Shown piece after piece: positions 42,658 through 53,569 of a stretch of DNA of 64,000 nt. This stretch comes from Paraniabella defluvii (GTDB lineage Bacteria; Bacteroidota; Bacteroidia; Chitinophagales; Chitinophagaceae). The notes under the pieces were generated by a model that was not told the DNA's origin, did no database searches, and saw only the letters and a program-made list of their open reading frames with translations. How positions within the stretch are numbered: the stretch's first letter is position 1; the number at the start of each line of letters is the position of its first letter. A program made the translations under genes and the position numbers. The stretch is from NCBI GenBank assembly GCA_019316985.1, contig CP079215.1, forward strand, positions 5,208,001 through 5,272,000, written 5' to 3'.

Positions 42658-43058
42658 TCAGGCAGAACGTTTTTGCGATTGCGAGGCGCGTAAACCAACA
42701 AAGGCCAGCTTGTTACCTTCAGTATCTTCAAAAATAATAAAAACACTGTCGTCCGGGTACACATCTGTTTTCATTGAAAGAATACGGCCACCACAATGGA
42801 TGATGCTTTCGGCCACCTGGTCTACCTCGCCAAAAGCATAAATATAAATAAGCGAAGTGGCGCGTTCCGCGCTATCGGCGCCACTTTCTACCATGCTCCC
42901 GCAATAACCACCGTTAATAACATCAGGGAAATACGCAACATTGGTATCTCCCGTATAAGATTCTGCTGTCGGCAGCTTTAATACCCGCTATAGAAATTGC
43001 CGGCTCTCTGCCTGTCGTATACAGGTATGGTGATCCAATTTGTAATTTCCAGGTGCAT
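42658..43058 (-). CDS. VOC / glyoxalase-fold protein (one frameshift)
   Basis: 133 residues from an ATG at 43058 after adding one G near 42991: MHLEITNWITIPVYDRQRAGNFYSGVLKLPT, then NVAYFPDVINGGYCGSMVESG and a second half SLIYIYAFGEVDQVAESIIHCGGRILSMKT...FIIFEDTEGNKLAFVGLRAS. The paired beta-alpha-beta-beta-beta halves and the EDTEGNKLA end are typical of bleomycin-resistance/dioxygenase-fold proteins. Substrate unknown. Confidence 0.75.
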
Positions 43059-43182
43059 ATAAAACGGTTTAAAAGAGGCTATTGGGCTTTACAATATTTA
43101 CTAATGCTTTACAAATCTCAGGCCAAAATATTGATATATATAGCCTTGTTCTTTTTCAGCGCTTCTATTCCAGGTAGCTACG

Positions 43183-43437
43183 TTATTGTATGCTGAACCT
43201 TAAACAAGGCACTAATTCTCCCGCCTTCACCTTATTTATATGATCAAAACTAATATTGGCATCCCCAGCCGCAAACTGCCGGGCCTTGCTTATGCAATAG
43301 TCGATTTTGTAGGCAACAGCAATGCATACAGTTCTGCCGCCCAGTTTTGCCATTCCCATATAAATGTATTGGCCCTGCTTAAATTGATCACTGTTGATCC
43401 ATTCCATTTCCTTTTTAATGTGGGTGGAGTAGCTCAT
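43183..43437 (-). CDS. Hypothetical 84-residue protein
   Basis: A complete small frame (MSYSTHIKKEMEWINSDQFKQGQYIYMGMAKLGGRTVCIAVAYKI...). No signal peptide and no domain that I recognise. No overlapping better candidate on the plus strand. The low-complexity-free, amphipathic composition is compatible with a real gene, but this is not certain. Confidence 0.4.
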   Translation of the reverse strand: MSYSTHIKKEMEWINSDQFKQGQYIYMGMAKLGGRTVCIAVAYKIDYCISKARQFAAGDANISFDHINKVKAGELVPCLRFSIQ

Positions 43438-43755
43438 GGTATATTATAAATTGGATTTTGTGGTGGGTTTACCTGTTTTGCTCCGTTAAATTGATCCTGT
43501 AAATTAACGGAAGGTGTACAAGGCTGGTATGATCCTCGTCATAAGCGGATATGGTTTTTAAACATAGGATCTTTGCTAACGGCAACTGTGTAGGTTCTTC
43601 CACAATGGGCCTATATATTCTACGCAAGGCAGCAGGCAGCTGCCACATAAAACACTGTATTTACGGGTAAAATATAATAAGGCTTATTCATAAACACCCC
43701 GGTATGGAATTTGGGTCCCCTGGTTTAAATATTTTCTAAACCATCAATTTATTTT
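43438..43755. other. Gene-free stretch
   Basis: About 320 bases between the hypothetical gene and the small lipoprotein gene. No gene, hairpin or repeat stands out. It must contain the promoters for both divergent genes. Confidence 0.4.
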
Positions 43756-43992
43756 ATGAAGATTTTATTACTGGCTATGACCCTAGCCCTTTTTGCAAGT
43801 TGTAATAACAGTTCCAACCAGGATGCCGAAACATCGGATACTACAATGGTCACCCCGGGTAGCGGAGATATGAATACCACTACACCGGGCAGTGGAGACA
43901 TGAATACTACTCCCGGCACCGATACCACTCAAAGCTCTGGCCGTGATACCAGCACTTTTGAAGGTGCTGCTAATGATTCTATCGGTAAATAG
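43756..43992 (+). CDS. Small repeat-containing lipoprotein
   Basis: 78 residues, intact. MKILLLAMTLALFASC is a lipoprotein signal (FASC). The rest is a low-complexity acidic linker with two near-copies of TPGSGDMNTT and PGTDTTQSSGRDTSTFEGAANDS. Such serine/threonine/glycine-rich small lipoproteins are frequent in Bacteroidota; function unknown. A ribosome-binding site is not evident, as is usual in this phylum. Confidence 0.7.
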   Translation: MKILLLAMTLALFASCNNSSNQDAETSDTTMVTPGSGDMNTTTPGSGDMNTTPGTDTTQSSGRDTSTFEGAANDSIGK

Positions 43993-44116
43993 ATTCATTA
44001 ATTCAGAACTCCGCTATAAAATAAGCTGCTTCCCATTCGTACCCCGGTAAGAGTGGGGAGCATTTGCTGATGCCTGCTGCCTGCAGGAACTATCGGGCTG
44101 TTTGTAGAAACCGTAA

Positions 44117-44419
44117 GCGCCGGGGGCATTTACAGGCAGGATCATTGATTGGGAAGGCTTAGGCGCCGGGGAAGTTGCCGCTGTAAAGGGTTTTGTTGAG
44201 GGTAATTTTATCAGCTTTATCAAGGAGTATGCGCAGCTACGTATTATGGATGAGCAGGGCAATGTGCATCCATGCGAAGGCTCAAACGGGTACACCGTTA
44301 CGTATAAGGGCATACTTAACGGTACCGGCCGGTGCTTTACCGGTAGCTGGGAAATTGAATCGCCCGGTAACGAAGCAATATTAAGTGAAGGCACCTGGTA
44401 TCTGAAACTCCATCATTAA
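44117..44419 (+). CDS. Fragment of an uncharacterised beta-rich protein (5' end not found)
   Basis: The frame is open from a stop at 44114 to a stop at 44419 and reads FTGRIIDWEGLGAGEVAAVKGF, FISFIKEYAQLRIMDEQGNV, YTVTYKGILNGTGRCFTGSWEIE, EGTWYLKLHH. The alternating hydrophobic strands look coding, but no start codon or signal peptide precedes it, so it is truncated or its 5' part is out of frame. Confidence 0.4.
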   Translation, partial: APGAFTGRIIDWEGLGAGEVAAVKGFVEGNFISFIKEYAQLRIMDEQGNVHPCEGSNGYTVTYKGILNGTGRCFTGSWEIESPGNEAILSEGTWYLKLHH

Positions 44420-44470
44420 AGCAACTGTACGGTCGCTTAACACCAATAAACCACTCCTGTAAAAGGAGGT

Positions 44471-46955
44471 TTACTCCATATTGCCGGCCATTTCTTCACT
44501 GGTTAAGCGCCAGCTATTGTTAAAGAAGCCCGCCAGCTTTACTCCCGCAGCGCCGTCTTTAAGCATCTGATCCGAAAAAACCATAAAATCGGGGAAACCG
44601 CTGCCCCGGCAAAATACTGGTTGGCATAAGCTGCCTGCATACCTTTTAACCCGGTGGCAGCTATCACGCCCACCAATAAGGCAGGATTCTTTTGCGGCCA
44701 TATAAAATAAGCGGCGAGATTATCCCCGGCTACGCTTTTATTGCCAACCGTTATGGTATTTCTTTTTACCTGTATGGGGCTTTCGTGCAGCAGCAATTTC
44801 CAGGCACTGTTGTTATCCGCATTGCCATACAGTATAATGTTCCTGCCGCTGTACCGTGCGGCGGTATAATCTGCATCATTAATAATATCAACAGCGCCAT
44901 TACCGCGGTAATACCAGCTTTCTGCATCATAGATTGCCTTGTTGCGGTTAACCTCATTTTCTGCCGCAGTGCCCCGGTGCCCACTACAAATACCATATGA
45001 TGATTAAAGGCCTCCTTAAAAGTACCGTACCGTAAAGGATTTTTATCTGCAGCAGGTGGGGCAGTTGCTACAGCCCAGCCGGACTTTGTTCTTTGAAGAA
45101 ACAGGCTATCGCCTGCAGCACGCACCCGGTAGGAGAGGGCAGGCGTACTATCAATACAATTTGAAGCGTAGTGCCCGTAGTAAAGTCTGCCAATGCCAGT
45201 TTAAGCAAAGCCACGTTTTGGGTATTACCTGTAATAGCAGCCGCGGCGCTGTTACGCCGCAGTTGTACCCGGCTATATTGTAAAGGATGTATTTGCTGGT
45301 AAATGGTAGCCCAGCGAAGGGTGGCCGAAATGCCCGGGCTGCTGGTAGTAAAATCGATAACATGTGTTGCTGAGTCGGGCTGGCGCTGGTGCCATTTAAA
45401 ATAGTCGAATAAAGGAGGCCAGTCTACACTCTGATCGCCGAACCAATGTTCGCCACCTGGATATTCGTAATAACTGAAGTCTTTATGAAAGCCGCCTAAC
45501 AGCTCCCGCATTTGCCGGGCATAGGTGACCGGAACCACGCGGTCGCTGTCGCCATGTAAAATATATATGCCCAATGCCTGGTAATTGGTAGCCAGCCTGG
45601 GCACATCGCTCTGGTTGCCCGACCGCAGCAGGAAGCGCTCAACTTCGGTTCGGGCGCTGTCGGGTATACGCCCGTCGGCCGAGCCATAGTCTTTTAAAGA
45701 GGCATAGCCCGCTGCCGGGCCAATGGCGGCCCACTTACCAGGGTAGGTGGCGCCCAGGAACCAAGTGCCATGGCCACCCATGGAATGACCGGTAAGATAG
45801 ATCCTCGACGGATCTGGTTTGAATTTTTCCTGGGCCATCTGCAGTACTTCCAGTGCATCCAGCCTTCCCCAATCTTCCCAGTTAAAGCCGCGGGGACGCC
45901 GGTTGGTGGCCGCTACCAGGGTACCCCAGCTTTTGGATTTATAGGCACGCGCCTGGCCAATGGCTTCTACTCCGGCGCCATGTACCGAGAGGAAAAGCGC
46001 CTCCTGCTCTTTACTGCCACCCAGCTGCGGCGTAACGGCATAATACTGCAGGCTTCCATCTATAGGGCTGATAAATGTGTTGCTGTACTGTTCAGAAGGT
46101 AACACCGCTTCCAGTACAATGCCGGCAGTATGTATAGTTGCGCTACCGTTTTTTAGCACCAGGTTGCATGGGTATTTTCCTTTTTGGCTAACGGCCGAGG
46201 CGTCTACTTCAAAAATGATCTTACGTGTGGCCATTGCAGGTATAGCGAATATAGCACTGGTTTGGCTTTTTCCTAAAAATGTGCTCACCACCGATAAACC
46301 TGTTGCCGCCCGGGTACCGGCATTACTTACCACCAGCGCCACTTTCACCCGGCTATTCTCCGGGCTGATTATGATATGCGGCGCAGTAACATCGTCGGTA
46401 TGCAGGTGCAGGGGTTGCTGCAGGGGTATTAGTTCGGGCAGTACATTGGCCCCGCGTATATACATCTCGTTCAGCCCCTTTTTCAGTAACACAGGAATAT
46501 GCATATAACCCGCGCTGTACGGATCGCCCATATGCGGCGCGCCGTTTATATACAGGCCGGCGCTACCCTGTACACGCAGCAGGGCGGCAGTTGCGCGGGG
46601 GCCGTATAAGTAATATATAAATAGTCGGCACCACGGTCTACTGCACCAGGATTCAGGAACGGATTATTACTGCGCTGAAAATTGCGGCGGCCAAATATAC
46701 GGAACCTGCCATTTTCATCGGCTTTTACGGCGCTCCATACAACAGAATCGCCGGCGGCACTCTATGAAACAACCTGCCCTCTGCCGGCTGCAGCCGGTTG
46801 CTGAACAACCGATAGCTCAGCAGATCGGTATAAACAGCTTCCCTGCCGTAGCGGCTGCCCGATTGCACTGCCAGCGCTTTTTCAAAACGGATAGTATCCT
46901 GGGCCATAACAGGAGTTATTCCAAGCAGCAGCGCCAGCATGCCGGTTATTTTCAT
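44471..46955 (-). CDS. Large secreted esterase/peptidase of the alpha/beta hydrolase fold (frameshifted)
   Basis: About 829 residues, with breaks near 46730, 46560, 45150, 44900 and 44620. Signal peptide MKITGMLALLLGITPVMAQ. After an N-terminal beta region (INGAPHMGDPYSAGYMHIPVLLKKGLNEMYIRG, VKVALVVSNAGTRAATGLSVVS) comes a hydrolase domain with LFLSVHGAGVEAIGQARAY, YLTGHSMGGHGTWFLGATYP (nucleophile elbow G-H-S-M-G), ILHGDSDRVVPV (acid) and YYEYPGGEHWFGDQ (histidine). A C-terminal 300 residues contain FKEAFNHHMVFVVGTG and NIILYGNADNNSAW. It resembles PHB-depolymerase/prolyl-oligopeptidase-type esterases. Substrate unknown; no helper gene nearby. Confidence 0.75.
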
Positions 46956-47125
46956 GAAATATGCTTTGGTGATTGATTGTATAAAGTTAAGCGAATCAAA
47001 GGGCTCCGGGCAGCACGGTGGGAAACTTTAAAAAGTGGATACCCCCAAAGAGGGACGCTGTTATTCAAGCAAGCGCCGGTTCTGCAGCACCTGCATGTTA
47101 CGGTACTGAATGGATTGCGATTAAC

Positions 47126-47310
47126 AATAAGCCGAAATTTATTTTAACCAGCTCGAGCGTATACATTTTAAACGCATACACACCTTTTGTATAATCTATA
47201 TTGGTAAACGGGTAGCCGCGAAGCGTCCTTATCCAGCCGGTTAGCCTAGTTTTACCAGGTAGCTTTCTTTTTTTCGAACAGGGCGGTGTTGTTCAGGGCA
47301 CTTTCCTCAA
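47126..47310 (-). other. Possible coding remnant of unknown family
   Basis: Downstream of the XRE gene the minus strand reads, across two slips, SIEESALNNTALFEKKKSYLVKLG and LTGWIRTLRGYPFTNIDYTKGVYAF. No start codon and no recognised family. It may be a decayed gene end. Confidence 0.2.
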
Positions 47311-47322
47311 TTGATCTATTAA

Positions 47323-47564
47323 CTATTCGTCCTGTTCAAACGGGAAGTTCAATAGCTTTTCAGGATTCACATTCAGGCCCCGGGCCAATTCAAATAACGT
47401 GGATAGCTTAATGTTGAATTTACCATGTTCTATCTTTGAAATTTTACTCTCATCGATCGAGCAGTTGTAAGACATCTGCAGTAACGAAATTTTTTTGAAT
47501 CTCTGATTTTTCGAAGATTTTCACCAAAAGCCAGGTTTAATTTTTTTATTTCTTCATTATTCAT
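47323..47564 (-). CDS. XRE-type helix-turn-helix regulator (one frameshift)
   Basis: 80 residues from an ATG at 47564 after adding one A in the A7 run near 47490: NLAFGENLRKIRDSKKISLLQMSYNCSIDESKISKIEHGKFNIKLSTLFELARGLNVNPEKLLNFPFE. This is one complete HTH_3 domain (helix 2-3 at about residues 29-50), a common size for phage- or toxin-antitoxin-type and small metabolic repressors. An inverted repeat (CACCTTG/CAAGGTG, 47567-47594) lies directly before the start and another (CACGGT/ACCGTG, 47615-47634) further up. Confidence 0.75.
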
Positions 47565-47566
47565 TT

Positions 47567-47634
47567 CACCTTGTAATTTTAATAAGACAAGGTGTTTATT
47601 ATTTGAAAAAAATTCACGGTCATATGTAACCGTG
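47567..47634 (-). promoter_or_regulatory. Two inverted repeats before the XRE gene, possible operators
   Basis: CACCTTG (47567-47573) with CAAGGTG (47588-47594), and CACGGT (47615-47620) with ACCGTG (47629-47634). They lie in the leader or promoter of the XRE gene; self-repression is the simple expectation. Confidence 0.35.
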
Positions 47635-47693
47635 TTTAAATATTCTATATATCTTTAATTGGATTTCGAAGAGTAGAATGACCAGATAAACAT

Positions 47694-47701
47694 TAACTTT
47701 G
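47694..47701 (+). promoter_or_regulatory. -7 box (TAACTTTG) upstream of the structured RNA
   Basis: TAACTTTG fits TAnnTTTG. Transcription would begin near 47708, about 30 bases before the first stem of the RNA candidate. No clear -33 TTTG at 19-21 bases, so the promoter is incomplete by consensus. Confidence 0.4.
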
Positions 47702-47736
47702 TTTATGAAATAATTTTAAGCATTTGCTTTGAGTCT

Positions 47737-47844
47737 CGCATTAGAAAACTGGTAATTTTTAAACACACGAGATGATAGTAGAATGCCCACGTTACGGCGT
47801 GGGCTCTCTTATCTGTGTGTGGGTATACCAGTACCTCTAATGCG
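47737..47844 (+). ncRNA. Long-hairpin structured RNA, 6S-like (6S-Flavo type) candidate
   Basis: One imperfect hairpin of 108 bases can be drawn by hand. Nested pairs: CGCATTAGA/TCTAATGCG (47737-47745 with 47836-47844), ACTGGTA/TACCAGT (47748-47754 with 47826-47832), CACAC.AGAT/ATCTGTGTG (47764-47773 with 47811-47819), AGA/TCT, and GCCCACG/CGTGGGC (47785-47791 with 47798-47804) closed by TTACGG. A large asymmetric internal loop (ATTTTTAAA against TGGGTA) lies in the middle, as in 6S RNAs that mimic an open promoter. A T5 run follows at 47864. No open frame fits the region. The family name is inference; the pairing is seen directly. Confidence 0.5.
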
Positions 47845-48265
47845 GTAAGTTGAGTTCCACGCCTTTTTATAGCTGCTTGTGTAACTCACTTACCAAGGCT
47901 CATCAAAAACCTATACAGGATGAGTATAAAAGCACCATATCAGGAACTGTTTTCTCATGTAATTGCATTTAAGATATTGTATGCCTGCAAGCCTAAAATG
48001 CCGGTATAAAATTGAATGGCCGGGCGGCTACCGCAACGTTCTCATGGTGCGGTATGCCTAACCCGGCTTTTATTGGGAGGAGATGTCGGAAATGCATTCA
48101 TCAACAGTGGAGCCCGAAGTTCATGATGCAGCTTTTCTGTTCAAACCTGTCTTCCCAAGTAAACTTATCTATAATGCTTATTAAATGTTTTACAGCTAAC
48201 AGTAAACTAAAAATAAATATGATGAAAGTCTAACCTCCTTTTTATTCTTTAATCACCAATTCAAT

Positions 48266-48841
48266 ATGAAAAAAATAACGCTATGCGGCGTAACGGCACT
48301 GCTTTGCCTATACGTAACTGCCCAATCCAAAATGATCAAACCATTGTACACAGGCGACCGGTTACCTGATATTGTATTTACCCAAGTACTTAACTATACA
48401 AGTAATAAGGCCAGCTTATCAGCTTTTCAACAAAATCATCAAAAAATGATATTGCTGGATTTTTGGAACACTACCTGTATACCCTGCATCAAATCTTTTA
48501 AAAAACTTGACTCACTACAACAGGTGTTTAAAGACAAACTGCAGATATTATTGGTAACTCCCGAGGATAGCAATACCGTTAAAGCTACCATTGAGCGATG
48601 GGAAAAAGCCAATAACAAAGAGCTTCGGATACCTGTTATTGCCGGTGATACTCTTTTGCGGCAATACATACATAAACAATATAACCCGCATTATGCATGG
48701 GTTGCTCCAGACAATGTATTAATTGCCCAAACCTCGTCTTCTTTTATAGTTCCTGAAATTCTTCACGCCTATTTGAGCCAGATGAAAAATGAAGTGGAGC
48801 GCCGGGGCTATTTCAAAGCAAATAATATCACCCGACACTAA
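48266..48841 (+). CDS. TlpA-like thioredoxin-fold protein, secreted
   Basis: 191 residues, intact. Signal peptide MKKITLCGVTALLCLYVTAQ, then GDRLPDIVFTQVLNYTSNKASLSAFQQNHQKMILLDFWNTTCIPCIKSFKKLDSLQ, where WNTTCIPC is the redox CxxC motif, and a second half ILLVTPEDSNTVKATIERWEKAN, NPHYAWVAPDNVLIAQT. Many TlpA proteins next to SusC in this group have a longer C-terminal domain, which is absent here. It starts 11 bases before the SusC gene and is in the same operon; such redoxins are thought to keep exported partners reduced. Confidence 0.8.
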   Translation: MKKITLCGVTALLCLYVTAQSKMIKPLYTGDRLPDIVFTQVLNYTSNKASLSAFQQNHQKMILLDFWNTTCIPCIKSFKKLDSLQQVFKDKLQILLVTPEDSNTVKATIERWEKANNKELRIPVIAGDTLLRQYIHKQYNPHYAWVAPDNVLIAQTSSSFIVPEILHAYLSQMKNEVERRGYFKANNITRH

Positions 48842-48851
48842 TTCTAACCAT

Positions 48852-51800
48852 ATGATCAAACATACTTTTATTGGAATAATATGCCTGCTATTTGCCGGCG
48901 TGCTAATGGCACAAACCAGTATTAGCGGAAAGATAATACATGGAGAAACCAAACGGCCTGTAACAGGCGCCAGTATACAATCCAAAAATTCAGGTATTGT
49001 TATACAAACCAATACAGAAGGGAATTTTGCTGTTCACCTGATGCAACTGCCAGACACACTTTATATAACCCATGTTGGTTTTTCTGCAGCTGCAATATTG
49101 GTGACATCTGCCTCCACATTTTATAAGACAGAGTTATTCCCGGATGAGAATGAAATGGAACAGGTACTGGTAAATACAGGTTATCAAAAAATTAAACCCA
49201 ACGAAATAAACGGTTCTGTAACCGTTATTGATAATAAGCTATTAAACCAACAAACAGGCACTAATATACTGCAGCGATTAAACGGGGTTACCAATGGTTT
49301 ACTGTTTAACATTGGGAAGCGCGGGAGTACCAGCGGGGCCTGCCCAATGATATTTCTATCCGCGGGCTAAGCACGATCAACGGACCTCTAAACCCACTTA
49401 TTATCCTGGATGATTTTCCTTATGAGGGAGATATAAACAATATAAACCCAGACGAGGTTGATAACATTACGATTCTTAAAGACGCAGCGGCTGCCAGCAT
49501 TTGGGGCGCCCGTGCCGGCAATGGGGTAATTGTTATTACCACCAAAAAGGGAAAGTTAAATCAACCGCTGAAAGTGAGCATCAACAGTAATTTAATTGTA
49601 ACGGAGCAGCCTGATCCTCATTCCCTGCTTCGTACGCAAATGTCTACCGCAGATTATATCGAAATAGAGAAGTTTTTGTTTAGTAAAGGATACTTTAATA
49701 CTGCTATTGATAATACAGTGAGCCGTCCTGCCCTAACTCCGGTTGTTTTGATTTTACAGCAAATGAAAACCGGGAAGATTTCTGAAGCAGAAGGAAACAG
49801 GCAAATAGAACTTTTAAAAACACAAAACGGCATCCGGCAGTTTGATAATTTGTTTCTGAGGGATGGAGTAACCCAGCAATATTCTTTAAGCCTTTCCGGG
49901 GAAGTAGTTATATGAGCTGGTTATTATCGGGTAATCATAACCAGGTAACCAGTACAGACCTTTCAACTTCCAACCGAAGCAATGCCCGGTTTGAGAATAC
50001 ATTGAAAATTCTGAAGAATCTTAGTGTAAGCCTCGGTGGATTTTACACTAATAGCGCTTCTAAAACCGGCGCACCAGACTATATTACCCTTACCACGCAA
50101 GCCGGCAGATACGTACCTTATCAAACCTTTGCCAATGATGATGGAAGTGCTATTGGTATTGCCCGGTATCGTAAAGAATACCTGGATACTGTAGGAAACG
50201 GGAGGTTGCTAAACTGGCTCTATTATCCGGCTGAAGATTTTAAACTGGATATTACCCGGCAGCATTTGCAGGAGCTTATAGGCAGGGCTACTATTAATTG
50301 GTCGCCTTTTAAAGGGCTGAATGCATCTGCCATGTATCAATATCAAAAACAATGGACAAGTACCGAAAGGAGGGCCGGCGAAGAGAGCTATTACACCCGC
50401 GACCTGGTGAACCGGTTTACTACATTAGGAAGTGGTACTGTTGCCGATGTATATAATATACCAAGAGGCGCTATCCGGTCGCAAAGCATAACGAACCTGG
50501 TTTCCTATAACCTAAGGGGACAGCTGGATTATAAAAAGAATTTTGGGCAACATGACCTGTCAGTTATAGCCGGGGCAGAATTGAGGCAGGCTGAAACCTC
50601 TAACGCCGGCAATTTTACTGTATATGGCTACAAGGAAGACCCATTGTCAATGTCGTCGGTAAATTACTCAACAACTTACCGGACACTGGTTGACGGAAGC
50701 GTGCAAAGAATACCGGGTACTCCAGGCATCGGAAGCCGTACTACCAACAGGTTTGTCAGCTTGTTCTCCAATGCCCTGTATAGTTTCAAAGGCCGCTATC
50801 ATGTTAGTGCCAGCTGGCGCAGAGATGCCTCCAATGTTTTTGGCGCCAATACCAACGACAAGTGGAACCCATTATGGTCGGTGGGAGGGGATGGAATATT
50901 TCAAAGGAAAATTTTTATCACTGGCAGGCTATACCCTCGATCAAACTTAGGGCCAGCCTGGGGTATAGCGGTAATATTGATTTGCGAAAAACACCGCTGC
51001 CTATTAGTGTTTCTTTCAGCAATAGTATTACCAACCTTCCGATACAACGTATCAATGAACTCAATAATCCTGATTTACGCTGGGAGAAATCCCGGCAAAT
51101 AAATATTGGTGTTGATTTTTCAACTAAAGGAAAAGTGGTTAACGGAAGTATTGAATATTATAATAAAAAAGGGACTGACCTATATGGTAATACTTTATAC
51201 GACGACTATACCACCTGGGGTAACAGGGGAACCCTTGTTACCAATACAGCTAATATGAGGAGGTGGTGTAGACGTGAATCTCACCAGTAGAAATATTATA
51301 CGTGACAATTTTAGCTGGCACAGTACGCTTATCTATAACTATAACACGAGTAAAACCACCCGTTATTTATCAGATGATGCCAAGGAATTTAATATGCTAC
51401 TGGATGGCAATAGCATTACACCTGTGGTGGGTGAACCGTTATATAGCATTACAGCCTATAAATGGGGCGGATTAAACAGCCAGGGTGATCCGCAAGGCTA
51501 TTTTGAAGGCCAGTTAAGCACTGACTATAATGCTATAGGTAATGCTATCAATGTGTCTGGTACAGCGGGCGGTACATTGGTATTTATAGGTACATCTGTA
51601 CCAACAAGTTTTGGTTCTGTAATTAATGAGTTAAGATGGAAGAAATTAACGCTTTCATTTAATCTTATGTATAAGCTGGGCTTTTACTTTAGACGAGCCA
51701 GTTTCAGCTCGGGAGATTTAAACGGAGCAGGCATTGGTCATCCGGACTACTATAAACGGTGGCAGCAGGCTGGCGATGAGCTTCATACCAATGTTCCGGC

Positions 51801-52086
51801 TTATGTTTATTCTGACTATCCTCAGTACGTTGGCAGAGATGGATTTTATCGCTATGCGTCGGTACATGCTTTAAAGGGAGATCACATCCGTTTTCATTAT
51901 CTGAATATTGCATACGATATGGCTTCCCGTAAAGCAAAACGCTTTCTGCAAAGCGGGCAGGTATATGGTAACCTGGCTAACCTGGGTATTATCTGGCGTA
52001 CCAACAAGGAAGGCCTGGATCCTGATTATCCTAATACATATGCACCTGCAAGGCAAGTAACACTCGGCTTTAGATGCAGCTTTTAA
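48852..52086 (+). CDS. SusC-type TonB-dependent transporter (four frameshifts)
   Basis: About 1078 residues, no STN domain. Signal peptide to GVLMAQ, then SISGKIIHGETKRPVTGASIQSKNSG (carboxypeptidase-like domain), a plug with VLVNTGYQKIKPNEINGSVTVID, DISIRGLSTINGPLNPLIILDDFPYEG and ITILKDAAAASIWGARAGNGVIVITTKKG, and a barrel ending QVTLGFRCSF. Breaks at about 49335, 49905 and 50890 (missing G) and 51258 (an extra A). Without an STN domain and without a sigma/FecR pair, this locus is probably not regulated by surface signalling. Partner SusD follows after 33 bases. Confidence 0.88.
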
Positions 52087-52119
52087 TCATTCATTAACCA
52101 ATAATAAAATATCGGAAAC

Positions 52120-53523
52120 ATGAAAATCACTAACAAACGATTGACCCCGGTAGCTGTTTGCCTGTTTGCTGTAGCTATGATTGTAGTATCGGGGGATGTA
52201 AAAAATACCTTGACTATCCATTTCGGAATAACCTCCAGATTCCCACGGATTTAGGGATTTGCAAGAATTACTGGATGATGCAAACGGGGCTATGAACGAC
52301 AGCCGCACACCTTCTTTCGTTGAAAGTTCGGCTGATGATTACTTCTGCTTACCAGAGAGGTATGCTGCCTTAAATGACTGGGACAAGCAGGCCTATATTT
52401 GGCAATCCTACGATTACCGGTATCCTAACGATTGGTCGCTTTGTTATTATCCCATATACGTTGCTAATTACTGCCTGGAAACTTCTAAAAATATTCAAAG
52501 AACCTCAGGCAACGCTTCAGCCTGGGATCACGTAAACGGCTCTGCTTATTTTTTCAGGGCATACTATTTTTTAATGTTAGCCTGGACATATGCACATGCT
52601 TATGATCCGGCCAGCGCAGCAAACGACAAGGGTATTGTATTAAGATTAACTTCTAATTACAATGATCCCTCCATAAGAAGCAGTGTGAGCGAGTCTTACC
52701 AGCAGATCATTAAAGATGCCCGTCTTGCAGCAGCCATGTTGCCTGATTTGCCTATACATTCCTACCGGCCTTCAAAGACAGCAGCATATGGTTTGTTAGC
52801 ACGAACCTATCTCTCTATGCGTGTGTATGACAGCGCCTGGCATTATGCTGACCTGGCATTGGCGATCAAAAGCGACCTGATCAACTATAATGGAGACCCT
52901 GATTTAGGAACCCTGACGATCAATTATCCTTTTAAAAGATTTAACAAGGAAACGATATTCTATACTGAAATGAATATTACAGGCACTTCCAGTTTGATAT
53001 TAGCATCACGAGCCCGGGTTGATTCGCTGTTGATGAGTAGCTATGAAGTGAATGATTTAAGACGGACTGCCTATTTTACCAAATCGGGTAATTATTATCA
53101 ATTCAAGGGAAGTTATACGCAAGCGAGCAGGAATTTCACAGGTATTACAACGGCTGAGCTTTTTTATTAATTAGGGCCGAATGCGCCGCACGAAACGGAG
53201 ATGATAATGCTGCTAACCTGGATAAAGCCCTAACAGACCTGAATAGTTTGCTTGTTAAGCGTTACAGAGCAGCAGATTTCCAGCCCGTAACGGGTAATTC
53301 AAAAGAAGCAATTATAGAGAGGGTCCTAATGGAACGAAGAAAAGAGTTACTGTTTCGCGGCCTCCGGTGGATGGATATTAAACGACTGAACAAGGAAGGG
53401 CGAAATATTGTATTGAAACGCCTATTAAATGAAGTCGTCTACACTTTAGAGCCTCATGCATCTTACTATGCATTACCTATTCCTAAAGATATTATCGAGA
53501 TCACGGGTATTCCACAGAACTGA
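52120..53523 (+). CDS. SusD/RagB-type lipoprotein (three frameshifts)
   Basis: About 468 residues. MKITNKRLTPVAVCLFAVAMIVVSGGCKKYLD shows the lipobox once a missing G near 52193 is restored. SusD landmarks: LQELLDDANGAMNDS, YFFRAYYFLMLAWTYAHAYDPASAANDKGIVLRL, YRPSKTAAYGLLARTYLSM and the end MERRKELLFRGLRWMDIKRLNKEG, plus SYYALPIPKDIIEITG. Further breaks near 52258 and 53165. The SusCD pair would bind and import a nutrient or peptide. Confidence 0.85.
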
Positions 53524-53530
53524 TAAAATA

Positions 53531-53569
53531 AAGAGGCGACCCGGTATGGATCACCTCTTAAATAAAAAA
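53531..53569. terminator. Bidirectional terminator
   Basis: AAGAGG...CCTCTT with inner GA/TC pairs, then A- and T-rich flanks (AAATAAAAAA after it). It lies between the convergent SusD gene and the small secreted gene. Confidence 0.65.

Noticed and set aside
44014..44394. 126-residue frame antisense to the frag at 44117-44419, containing GAYGFYKQPDSS
   Set aside because: I considered a local inversion of a domain start, but the rest of the frame is not protein-like and the plus strand explains the region better.
47920..48009. Possible 29-residue peptide (MSIKAPYQELFSHV...) near the structured RNA
   Set aside because: It begins with ATG, but nothing else supports it; too short to judge by eye.
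48012..48233. Open frame of 73 residues upstream of the TlpA gene
   Set aside because: No ribosome site, signal or family; composition is odd (many cysteines and asparagines) and the sequence has no conserved look. Left as untranslated leader.
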